Positions 8,667 through 15,838 of a DNA stretch of 64,000 nt are shown here, piece after piece. Every line of letters begins with the position of its first letter. Within the stretch, counting starts at the first letter, position 1. Under the pieces are notes generated by a model, which was given only the letters and a program-made list of their open reading frames with translations, was not told the DNA's origin and ran no database searches. The position numbers and the translations under genes were made by a program. The stretch spans positions 1,488,001 to 1,552,000 of the forward strand of contig NZ_CP064786.1 in the NCBI RefSeq assembly GCF_017094485.1, in the 5' to 3' direction. This DNA comes from Natranaeroarchaeum sulfidigenes. Its GTDB lineage: Archaea > Halobacteriota > Halobacteria > Halobacteriales > Natronoarchaeaceae.

Positions 8667-9497
8667 TCACCTCCCACCCCCAGCGCCACCGCCACGACCC
8701 CCACCGCCTGGGTTGAAGCGGCCACCGTACGCTTCGATATACTGCAGCGCTACGGACCACGACCGGATCCGACGCAGTTGCGCATCCAGGATTCGCCAGC
8801 GTCGCTCGCCATCCACATCGAACGGGTGCTCCGGGAGGCGATTCCACACGTCGGCAAAGCACTGTGTCGGGGTGTTGCCAAGCCGCGCCGCCGGCCGGTC
8901 CCCAGGCTCGCTCGTAATGCACAGCTGCAGATCGGGTGTTGACAGCACTGTCCGGTGTGGCGTCACCGACTCGGTTGGCTCCTCGACCGCCAGGAACAGC
9001 TCCTGGAAGTCGGCGCCTGCCCGGTAGGTATCGAGCAGTGCTGCGGTCAGCAGCGTATGGTATTTCAGCGACGTATACGGGTAATACGGCGATTCGTTGA
9101 ACAGCGCCGCCACAGCCGACGACAGCCACGCGTCGTGCATCGCCACCGGATCCTCTTGCCGGACTAACTCTCGCATGGCCGCCCCACGACCATCCGCGTC
9201 CAGCGACCCCGTCAACACCACGTCGCCAGTTAGCAGCGACACCCGCCACGGCGCCGCGTACGCAGCCAGTGTCTGTTCGGGGTCCTCATCCGGGCGGCTC
9301 AGCAGCGCGGCAGCTCGATCCGCCCCCAGCGGCACCGGTTCGTTCACTCGCACGCCCGCGAACTGCTCACGAGCCGCCGTATGCGACCGGCCACGCAGTT
9401 TGTGGACATCGTGGCGATACACCGCCAGCATCGGCGGCACATCCGTCTCAGTCTTGCTTGCGGCCGACGCACGACCAGTCCCCGTCGAGTCAGTCAT
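8667..9497 (-). CDS. unknown helical subunit of the RAMP operon
   Basis: About 276 aa from the ATG at 9497 (an ATG at 9509 is also in frame). Function not recognised. The middle is rich in aromatic and helical segments (NESPYYPYTSLKYHTLL, then TAALLDTYRAGADFQEL), and the C-terminus is a poly-Gly/Arg tail (GGGGRGGGAGGGR). The position between Csf2-like and the second RAMP fits a large or small effector subunit (Cas8-like or Cas11-like), but no homology was seen by eye. It overlaps the acidic upstream gene. The Gly/Arg tail runs into the G-rich gap at 8211-8666, so the 3' end may be altered by frameshift. Confidence 0.5.
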   Translation of the reverse strand: MTDSTGTGRASAASKTETDVPPMLAVYRHDVHKLRGRSHTAAREQFAGVRVNEPVPLGADRAAALLSRPDEDPEQTLAAYAAPWRVSLLTGDVVLTGSLDADGRGAAMRELVRQEDPVAMHDAWLSSAVAALFNESPYYPYTSLKYHTLLTAALLDTYRAGADFQELFLAVEEPTESVTPHRTVLSTPDLQLCITSEPGDRPAARLGNTPTQCFADVWNRLPEHPFDVDGERRWRILDAQLRRIRSWSVALQYIEAYGGRFNPGGGGRGGGAGGGR

Positions 9498-9810
9498 CCG
9501 TCCCTCCATCAGTGTCCGACGGCTCCGATTCGTCGGCCGCCTTCTCCCGGCTCCCGACCGGCATGATCTCCGAGACCGGTGGGGCTAATTCATCTAATTC
9601 ATTCAATTCATCCGATTCATCCAATTCATCTAATTCATCTTGCTCTGTCGATGGGTCGGCCCCTTCGTCTTGCTCGTCGTCCGCGGCGGCCGTTTCATTC
9701 GATCCGTTCCCGACCGGCATGATCGTGTCCACAGGCTCGGCGAGCTCGTCGAACTCTTCATCAGCGTCGGTCGTGTCGTCATCGTTGGCCCCGGAGTGCC
9801 CGTCAGTCAC
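9490..9810 (-). CDS. acidic repeat protein with duplicated IMPVG motif
   Basis: 106 aa, almost entirely Asp/Glu/Ser/Thr, probably disordered. Two copies of a short motif, EPVDTIMPVG (about 29-38) and PPVSEIMPVG (about 81-90), flank a run of Glu-Leu-Asp repeats encoded by a 9-base microsatellite-like array (9590-9645). It overlaps the Csf2-like stop by ATGA and the next gene by about 8 bases, so it is a genuine operon member. The twin IMPVG motifs look like short linear binding peptides. Variation in the microrepeat would change linker length. Confidence 0.55.
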   Translation of the reverse strand: MTDGHSGANDDDTTDADEEFDELAEPVDTIMPVGNGSNETAAADDEQDEGADPSTEQDELDELDESDELNELDELAPPVSEIMPVGSREKAADESEPSDTDGGTDD

Positions 9811-10775
9811 GCCGACTCACCCCCGGTACGTGTAGCAGGCATCGGCAGGTCACCATCACGAGCAGCCGTTCGCGCTTGCAGCGCGCGGACGAACTCGTCA
9901 CGGCACTGCTCGCGCCAGACCTCGTCTTTGGTGTCCATCCCGCTCGTCGCGGCCTGCGCACGATTGTAGACACGACGGAGTTCCGCGTCCGTGTACAGCG
10001 GGTTTACGATCTCGGTATCAACGACGCCAGCGCCGAAGTTGCGCGCGCCACCAAGTTGCATGTCGAATTCATCGCTGTGAGCATCCAGATAGTCGATCGC
10101 CTCGACGAGCAGGCCGACATATTCAGGTTTCACCTCCCGCAGCGTCAGTCGCCAGGTGCCGACGAGATTCCCCACCACATCACGCGTTGCCTGCCGCAGC
10201 GGCTGGCCGTCGTCTTCGGCATTGCGCGAGCGCACCTGGGTGTTCAGTTGTCTATAGTGGGCTTCCGCTTCGCCCTTCGTCACGTCCACTTGGCGTCGAA
10301 TCGGCGAAAAGCGGACCGGGTGGCGGATCACCCTGCCAGCGCGGTCGTTGAACCCGCCGAACAGGTCATGAATGACACAGCCCGCATCGTCGTCTTCGAC
10401 ACAGCTGCCTTTCTCGTGATAGCCCGCATCGAGATCGCGTTCGTACACGTCTTTGAGCATGTAGTCCGCGCTTGCGTTGCCCGGATGGCATGCCGTCGCG
10501 CCCGCTTCCTGGAGGACTCGTTCACAGCCATGGCGCAGCCAGCCCGAAAGGGTGAACGGCGAGATCTGGCCCGCGATCTGATTCTGTGGGTCGTCCGCCT
10601 CGTAGCGGTCGGCTGAGGCGTGATGTCGGTCCGTGACGATCCCGTCGCCCGGCGCCAGCAGGTCGATATCGAGCCCGACGTAGATGTCCGGGAGCGACAT
10701 TTCATCGATGTCTCGTGGGATGTCGACATCGATATCGAGGTGCGACGTGTCGAACGTCTGCGTGTCCTCTGCCAT
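9807..10775 (-). CDS. csf2: Csf2/Cas7-like RAMP backbone protein of a type IV-like system
   Basis: 322 aa. The architecture fits a Cas7-family backbone subunit: an N-terminal strand with VGLDIDLLAPGD, the segment ISPFTLSGWLRHGCERVL, a Cys/His stretch (ACHP, then CVEDDDAGCVIHDLFGG), RVIRHPVRFSPI, and the C-terminal glycine-rich loop QLGGARNFGAGVVD near residues 240-253. Type IV Csf2 proteins open and close with similar RAMP motifs and oligomerise on crRNA. It begins two bases after the Csf1-like stop and overlaps the next start. No CRISPR array is near, so any guide would have to come from elsewhere. The assignment rests on motifs and on the Csf1-Csf2 order. Confidence 0.65.
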   Translation of the reverse strand: MAEDTQTFDTSHLDIDVDIPRDIDEMSLPDIYVGLDIDLLAPGDGIVTDRHHASADRYEADDPQNQIAGQISPFTLSGWLRHGCERVLQEAGATACHPGNASADYMLKDVYERDLDAGYHEKGSCVEDDDAGCVIHDLFGGFNDRAGRVIRHPVRFSPIRRQVDVTKGEAEAHYRQLNTQVRSRNAEDDGQPLRQATRDVVGNLVGTWRLTLREVKPEYVGLLVEAIDYLDAHSDEFDMQLGGARNFGAGVVDTEIVNPLYTDAELRRVYNRAQAATSGMDTKDEVWREQCRDEFVRALQARTAARDGDLPMPATRTGGESA

Positions 10776-10777
10776 TG

Positions 10778-11359
10778 TTACTGCGCACCTCCCGGGCCAT
10801 CAAGTGGGTGTGGCCCGGTTGTGTCGTCGCTTCCCGCCTTCCCTGATCGATCGGTCGCGCATTCGTTCGTGGTGTCAGCTCGCACCACCGCTCGTTGCCA
10901 TGGTTTTCGGTTCGGTGTGCAGTCTGCGGCAACGTATCTGTCGCTCTGTGCGATCGCTCTCCGGAACCACGCGACCCCTGGCAGTGGGTAGACTGTCGTC
11001 GCCGCTGCCGGACTCACAGCGCGCGGTCGTGGCGCCAGCAGTACTGGCCACGAGGATTGGGTTGCCTGGTCACTGCACGTGCCGATCCGGCCGTCAAGCA
11101 CGATCTCGCGCACGCCGAGTGTGAAGTATTCTGAGGGTTCGTGTCGACACTCACTGCATTTTACGTGCCCGATCTCGAAGGCCGGTTGGTCGGCCGGCCG
11201 GAAGGCGAACGCAACGCACACGTCGCCTTCCCGGAGTTTCGCGCCGCAGACTTCGCAAGCCGCGGCCCCTTCCCCGAGCGAAATCTTCTTTAATTGATAT
11301 ATATCTTCAATGATCTTCCTATCCGTGCTTTCTTGTCGGTCTGTGACTGAGTGTTCCAT
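10778..11359 (-). CDS. csf1: Csf1-like zinc-finger protein, first gene of the RAMP operon
   Basis: 193 aa. The N-terminal half contains a paired zinc site, CEVCGAKLREGDVCVAFAF (C35, C38) and then HVKCSECRHEPSEYF, as in the small type IV large-subunit protein Csf1. The C-terminal part carries WPVLLAPRPRAVSP and GVAWFRRAIAQSD. It is the promoter-proximal gene, two bases upstream of the Csf2-like gene and divergent from a winged-helix gene. The C-terminal 35 residues are low complexity. In type IV complexes Csf1 binds the crRNA handle side; that role is carried over by analogy only. Confidence 0.6.
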   Translation of the reverse strand: MEHSVTDRQESTDRKIIEDIYQLKKISLGEGAAACEVCGAKLREGDVCVAFAFRPADQPAFEIGHVKCSECRHEPSEYFTLGVREIVLDGRIGTCSDQATQSSWPVLLAPRPRAVSPAAATTVYPLPGVAWFRRAIAQSDRYVAADCTPNRKPWQRAVVRADTTNECATDRSGKAGSDDTTGPHPLDGPGGAQ

Positions 11360-11390
11360 TGGGCTTACCTCGGATTGTCAGGAAGCCCCA

Positions 11391-11412
11391 CCCGCGTGCT
11401 CCACCACGCGGG
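11391..11412. promoter_or_regulatory. perfect 8-bp inverted repeat near the csf1-like promoter
   Basis: Arms cccgcgtg (11391-11398) and cacgcggg (11405-11412) around a 6-base loop. It lies 32 bases upstream of the Csf1-like start on the minus strand. It could be an operator, a leader hairpin, or a residual IS200/IS605-type end, since the neighbouring gtcaggaagcccca resembles such ends. Confidence 0.5.
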
Positions 11413-11454
11413 GATCCTTTACACTGGATCTCCCGTTGGGTCGGGTCTCCCTAT

Positions 11455-11509
11455 CCAATGCATTAGGCTGCATTGGTAAATACCTTACCATTGCATTAGG
11501 ATGCATTGG
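11455..11509. promoter_or_regulatory. two tandem 22-bp palindromic operators
   Basis: Site 1 (11455-11476) has perfect 8-bp arms ccaatgca/tgcattgg around a 6-base spacer. Site 2 (11488-11509) is the same with one mismatch in the left arm. The centres are 33 bases apart, three helical turns, so two dimers would bind on one DNA face. They sit between the Csf1-like gene and the divergent winged-helix gene at 11546, whose product is the obvious candidate repressor. Confidence 0.7.
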
Positions 11510-11545
11510 ACAAAAGAGATTAAATCCCTTCTACAGGTAGGTGCA

Positions 11546-11800
11546 ATGGACAGAGTAATGCCCAAAGACCGAGATCAGCAGACAGGGAAATACACTGAGC
11601 GATATACTCCGGAGAACTTTCTGTCTGCTCTCAAAGCGTTAGGAGGCTCAGCGGGTACCCAAGAAGTTGCTGATGAAGTTGGTTGCGCCTATAGGACTGC
11701 TCACGCTAAACTTACTGAATTGGAGGAATGTAAGGATCTCACCTCTCAAAAGGTTGGGAACGCAAAGTTGTGGGAATTAAATTCTTCTGGAGAAGAATAG
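11546..11800 (+). CDS. haloarchaeal winged-helix regulator, probable repressor of the RAMP operon
   Basis: 84 aa from the ATG at 11546; the ATG at 11558 (MPKDRDQQTGKYTE) is the more typical family start and may be the true one. The C-terminal two thirds form a winged helix: PENFLSALKALGGSAGTQEV, then ADEVGCAYRTAHAKLTEL as recognition region, then a wing (KVGNAKLWEL). This MPKDRD-type protein is common in haloarchaeal mobile DNA. The start lies 36 bases after the second palindrome, so autoregulation and co-control of the divergent csf-like operon are likely. Confidence 0.75.
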   Translation: MDRVMPKDRDQQTGKYTERYTPENFLSALKALGGSAGTQEVADEVGCAYRTAHAKLTELEECKDLTSQKVGNAKLWELNSSGEE

Positions 11801-11849
11801 TTTTGATGCTTCTTTGAACTCTCAATGGTATGAGAGATTATAAAAATCG

Positions 11850-12010
11850 CGGTGCTCATATATGGTACATTATTTATGGAGAGCCTTCTTGCGATTCTGA
11901 ACTGGAGTATGGGAACATAAAGTCCGCCATTAGGCAGTCAGATTGCGCTTCCTGTTCTAATCGCCCGAGGAGACTGTATCAACAATCTCCTACTAGAGAG
12001 TGTTCGATAT
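11850..12010. repeat. diverged intergenic repeat, copy B
   Basis: Matches copy A (2905-3058) in two ordered blocks. The second block contains a perfect stem aggaga (11968-11973) and tctcct (11986-11991) enclosing ctgtatcaacaa. Because copies A and B lie just outside the 3135-11800 interval, they flank the zinc-protein/RAMP segment like duplicated borders, although they are too diverged to be a recent target duplication. Confidence 0.5.
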
Positions 12011-12127
12011 AATCCTCGCCGGAGCTGAAATGCACTAAGATACTGTGTCGCCTTGCCTCTTGAGACACATCAATATGGTGGCATCTACTGTCGCAAGTTT
12101 GCGCTCGCCGCCTTTCTTCCCAGCGAC

Positions 12128-12165
12128 TGCTCAGCAGTATCAACAATCTCCTGGGGATGGGTGTT
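12128..12165. repeat. short repeat copy C
   Basis: Contains agtatcaacaatctcctgg (12136-12154), matching the conserved end of copies A and B, and the following ggatggg matches ggatgag of copy A. The left stem arm is missing here. It lies about 90 bases upstream of the dpdA-like start. Confidence 0.4.
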
Positions 12166-12249
12166 AGCTAATTATACTCTCTCCGTCATTGGGCCAGTAT
12201 AGATAACGAAGGGTCTATCTGGTACGCTATAGTATTCGGCAGTGATTCA

Positions 12250-14256
12250 ATGGCGTCGTTTCGGGTAAAGACAGTTGGCGATGATGGTTACGGGCGTCTC
12301 GGCGAATTAGATGTCACGCATGGACCCGTAGAAACGCCAGTGCTGTTCCCTGTGGTCAATATGATTGGGGGTACGACGGAGAAGTCCGGCGGCGTCTGGC
12401 GTCGTATGCGTGAGAAACTCATCGATAAGGATCATCTTCAGGGAATCATGTTTCAGGCGATGAGTTTCACTGACTATGGGGTATCCCCAAACAATCTGAA
12501 TGATTTTTGGAGAGAAGAGACGTTTCACGAGCGGTTTGACGACTTGAACGCACCCGTCTTCATCGACTCAGGTGGTTTCAAGCTGATGAATTCAGACACT
12601 TTCGGTGAGGCACCTGAGAAAGGCGGCGTGCCGAATGAGTGGGGGCTTTACACGGATCCAAAGAGTATCTTGGGGCTCCAACTAGACTTTGGTGCCGATA
12701 TCGTTGCGACGCTCGATTATCCGATCCCACCGAATCTCAAAGAGTCGGAAAAAATCGAACGTATGAACCGGAGTATCGATAGTGCCGTCGAGTGCCTCCG
12801 GATCATTGACAATCCCGACCTTCTCGAGGAAAACTTCGAGATAAACAGTCGTGCGGCGGAAAGGCTTCGAGAGCGGAAAGCAGCTGGCGACGAACCGAGC
12901 GTCTATATCGCACTGCACGGTCACGACTACGAGACGATTAACTGGTATGTTGGTAATTTTCTCGACCGTGTTGACGAGGTGGACATCGACAGCTCGTTTG
13001 AGGGATTCGCTATCGGCTCTCTTGTACCCCTGCGAGATAGTATAGACGTCCTAGTCGACATCGTTCAGGGAGCAAAGGACGCGATTCCGGAAGCGCGTGC
13101 AGATGAAATTGGACTTCACGTTTTCGGTGTCGGTGGGAAGCAAGTGGGACTACTGTCTCTTCTCGGTGTTGACTCGTTCGACTGTTCGACACACATGCAA
13201 ACCGCGCGATATAAGAAGTATCTCCACCCAGAGACGTGGGCAAATCACACTCTCGACGATCTTCAAAACCACCTCAAGCCGGATGGTAGCTATCCCTGCG
13301 ATCTTACGAACTGCCTCCTTTGCGGCTCGGATGGTGTCGATTATGAAACACTGGTAGAGGAGCTGAACACGGATCTGACCTACGACGAACGGCAAGAGCG
13401 GAAGGCCAACGGAGAGTTCATAAAGAGCGACTACTACGCGCTTTTAGCTCGGCATAATTTCGAGGTATACAATGAAGAACTCGGGCGCGTCCGCGACGCG
13501 ATTCGTGAGGGTCGACTCCTCAACTACGTCATCGGATTTGCTAGGGAACACAATGACATCAAACGCGGACTCAAAGAAGCTCAACTCCGCGACAAAGAAC
13601 TTCGGAAAGATGTTCAGTCCCGGGAGGCATACGACCTGCTTCCAGGTTCGACTCTGACGAGCGATCAATCAAAGCTCTCTCAGTGGGGTGCAGGAGTCGA
13701 CGAAGCAACCGAAACCCGTCGAATCTCGCTCAAACATAGCCCGACTGATTTCGACATCCTATCTCGTTCATATGACCCACCAGCCAACAAAGAGGTACTC
13801 CTTCTTATCCCATGTAGTCAGCAAAAGCCCTATTCGAAATCTCGAACGCATTCGGTCCTATTCGACAAGCTGGGTCACCAAGCGGACAGGATTCACAAGG
13901 TAACTGTCTCTGGTATGTACGGGCCGGTACCAGAGGAATACGAACGTGAACAGCCAGTACTGGAGTATGACTATGTTCTTGCGAAAGAGGATACACAACA
14001 GATTGAACTCGTCACTGACCGTGTTGAACAATATCTTGAGAAGTACGGTGACCAATTTGACGAAATTATCGGATACGTCACCAGTAAAACCTACCGGCAA
14101 GTAATCTCGGATGCCTTCGATACCTACGGCCGTGGTGTTGTCCTCCCTCGTGATCCGGAAGCACTCCAGCTAACGGAATTCTTCAGGAACAACAATATTC
14201 AAGAATTGCTTGGGATGTTGAACGGTCAAATGGAAAGTGAGATGGACGAAGTATGA
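12250..14256 (+). CDS. dpdA: DpdA-type DNA transglycosylase fused to an ArcS-like (DUF5591) domain
   Basis: 668 aa. Residues 1-450 resemble tRNA-guanine transglycosylase and its DNA-acting paralogue DpdA, which exchanges guanine for preQ0 in DNA. Catalytic-type motifs are D106-SGGFK and VDSFD (D308, D311); a zinc-type cluster C350-x4-C355-x2-C358 is followed by a RHN segment. Residues about 510-660 resemble the catalytic domain of archaeosine synthase ArcS: PCSQQKPYSKSRTH (P521-H534) fits the PC-x3-KPY-x2-S-x2-H signature. ArcS converts preQ0 in tRNA towards archaeosine; here the fusion would place the chemistry on DNA (inference). No PUA domain is seen, unlike archaeal tRNA enzymes. It is convergent with the GHKL gene, with 22 bases between them. 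Confidence 0.8.
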   Translation: MASFRVKTVGDDGYGRLGELDVTHGPVETPVLFPVVNMIGGTTEKSGGVWRRMREKLIDKDHLQGIMFQAMSFTDYGVSPNNLNDFWREETFHERFDDLNAPVFIDSGGFKLMNSDTFGEAPEKGGVPNEWGLYTDPKSILGLQLDFGADIVATLDYPIPPNLKESEKIERMNRSIDSAVECLRIIDNPDLLEENFEINSRAAERLRERKAAGDEPSVYIALHGHDYETINWYVGNFLDRVDEVDIDSSFEGFAIGSLVPLRDSIDVLVDIVQGAKDAIPEARADEIGLHVFGVGGKQVGLLSLLGVDSFDCSTHMQTARYKKYLHPETWANHTLDDLQNHLKPDGSYPCDLTNCLLCGSDGVDYETLVEELNTDLTYDERQERKANGEFIKSDYYALLARHNFEVYNEELGRVRDAIREGRLLNYVIGFAREHNDIKRGLKEAQLRDKELRKDVQSREAYDLLPGSTLTSDQSKLSQWGAGVDEATETRRISLKHSPTDFDILSRSYDPPANKEVLLLIPCSQQKPYSKSRTHSVLFDKLGHQADRIHKVTVSGMYGPVPEEYEREQPVLEYDYVLAKEDTQQIELVTDRVEQYLEKYGDQFDEIIGYVTSKTYRQVISDAFDTYGRGVVLPRDPEALQLTEFFRNNNIQELLGMLNGQMESEMDEV

Positions 14257-14278
14257 TAGCAACTGTTTGATTAGACGA

Positions 14279-15838
14279 TTAGTCGTCGGCAGTGGCACTG
14301 ACTTTGGATTCGAGTAACGGTTTCACCTCGATAACTTCGGTGTAGTGGTTCTCTCCATCCCGATAGACGAGTGCTCCGTTCTCGAGTTGTACGGAGAGTT
14401 CACCGCCGATATATCCATTTCGTTCATACTCTTTGAGTTCAGCCGGGTCACCTTGAGTCCAACATACCGCAAGGTCGACGTTCTCCAAAGGAACTTCCTC
14501 GTTGAGAAGACCTGTCAGTGTTGGATGGACTGCAGCGTTCCGGAGCCGTCCGGCGTGTCTAACGATGGCATGCACATCAGCGTCCGGCTGGAAGTCTTCG
14601 ACAGAGAGTGTAAGCGACGCGTTTCCATTTACCGCTCGCTCGAGTCCGAGCAGTACTTCGGAGCTGTTGGCTGGATTGAACCCATCCGCTTCGATGCGTT
14701 CCCGTCGCTCTTTGAGTGACGACTGTTGGTTGGCCATCCGACGCCGGTGTTTACCCTCTTTACGTGTCTGAAGGTACTCCTCTTTGAACCAGGGGTCCTG
14801 CATCACTTTGGAAAGGTAGTATTCAATCTCTTCCGTGACTGCTTGATAAACTGAACTAGACTTGTTCCGGATCGTCTCCCTGTTCGCTGATAATTCGATA
14901 TCTTGGCAATTTGCAACGAAGAAGAAGTGGATATATTCGTTGTCGTGAGAGATTGCCTCGTTGTGTCGCTCTACTTTGATGTGGTCCTTCGCTAACCAGA
15001 CCCCGAACTGTGAAGAGTGCTTTCCGTACGTTGGCAGTTCATTACGTGCCTTCTTCCCACCGACCATGCCGACGATCTGGACCGTTGTCTCTCCTCCATC
15101 GTACTCGACATCGATTTCTTCTGCCGGATAGTGTTTGCACATTCGCTCGGCTGGGAATCTTCCGTCTCCGGGCTCTTCTTGTTCCTCTGGGAGTTCTAAC
15201 CGATTTGTGGTGACGAGTTTATCCCTCGTATCATCGATGTCTTCGTCGAGTTCGACGATGATGTCCATTTCCCGCTGAAACTCACCGAACTTGTGGGCAA
15301 GTGACCCGGCGATCGTCTTCCATTTCAGGTAGTGATGGATCTTATTGTACGTAAGTTCCTCGGCGTTGAACCCTTTCCCGGACCGGAAGTTTGTGATTTT
15401 GATCTTTGTCTGGGAATTACCGCTGCGAACGGAGTGTTTCGTCAGTTCATACTTCGGGAGTTCCTTCCGATTGAGTTTTTCCCAGGGTTCCTCCATCACT
15501 GCACGGTAGCTTTTTCCATCACGGACTGTTGTAACCTCGATATGATCGCTCTTGTAGAAGATTTTCGTTCCGTGACCCTTGTATCCAATCGAATCGGTCT
15601 TTCGGGAATTACCCAGGTCGAAAAACGATTCTAGGTCCCGCTCGTTCATCCCGTGCCCATCGTCTTCGATTATAATGTCCGATCCCTCGGGCTGGTTGCG
15701 AATGCTGATTTTGACTTCCGATGCGCCTGCGTCATACGAGTTCGAGAGCGATTCGCGGATGACCTCAAGCGGATCCTCGAAGTCGCTTGCAATTTCGAGA
15801 AACTCGTTGACTTCGTTGACTTTTGGTGATTTTTTCAT
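14279..15838 (-). CDS. GHKL (Hsp90/MutL-type) ATPase associated with DpdA
   Basis: 519 aa. The N-terminal ATPase has the N-box ESLSNSYDAGA (E29, N33, D36), the G1 box EDDGHGM (D60, G61, G63) and the G2 box GYKGHGTKIF (residues 85-94), as in MutL, Hsp90 and Morc-like proteins. The middle carries FGVWLAKDHIKVERHNEAIS and SANRETIRNKS, then a charged helical region and a C-terminal domain with AVNGNASLTLSVEDF. Such ATPases clamp and dimerise on ATP binding. The start overlaps the stop of the second transglycosylase by one base (TAATG). Bacterial Dpd uses the ATPase DpdB with DpdA; no DpdB is seen here, so this protein may supply the energy-dependent step (inference). Confidence 0.75.
   Translation of the reverse strand: MKKSPKVNEVNEFLEIASDFEDPLEVIRESLSNSYDAGASEVKISIRNQPEGSDIIIEDDGHGMNERDLESFFDLGNSRKTDSIGYKGHGTKIFYKSDHIEVTTVRDGKSYRAVMEEPWEKLNRKELPKYELTKHSVRSGNSQTKIKITNFRSGKGFNAEELTYNKIHHYLKWKTIAGSLAHKFGEFQREMDIIVELDEDIDDTRDKLVTTNRLELPEEQEEPGDGRFPAERMCKHYPAEEIDVEYDGGETTVQIVGMVGGKKARNELPTYGKHSSQFGVWLAKDHIKVERHNEAISHDNEYIHFFFVANCQDIELSANRETIRNKSSSVYQAVTEEIEYYLSKVMQDPWFKEEYLQTRKEGKHRRRMANQQSSLKERRERIEADGFNPANSSEVLLGLERAVNGNASLTLSVEDFQPDADVHAIVRHAGRLRNAAVHPTLTGLLNEEVPLENVDLAVCWTQGDPAELKEYERNGYIGGELSVQLENGALVYRDGENHYTEVIEVKPLLESKVSATADD

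Larger units (their letters stand above)
11801..12249. other. gene-free stretch with repeat copies B and C
   Basis: About 450 bases before the dpdA-like gene. It holds the diverged repeat copies B and C and otherwise AT-rich sequence. A small plus frame (11830-12012) overlaps copy B but does not look protein-like. Candidate promoter elements for the dpdA-like gene lie in the last 60 bases (ttagctaattatactc at 12166-12181). Confidence 0.4.

Noticed and set aside
8207-8725. 172-aa minus-strand frame filling the RAMP-operon gap
   Set aside because: It is open and ends overlapping the next start, but the product is Gly/Arg/Val/Cys-rich with no acidic bias, unlike every confident protein here. 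More likely a GC-driven open frame.
9590-9645. Short tandem array as a CRISPR
   Set aside because: The unit is about 9 bases, without spacers, and encodes the ELD repeat of the acidic protein. No CRISPR array was found anywhere in the window.
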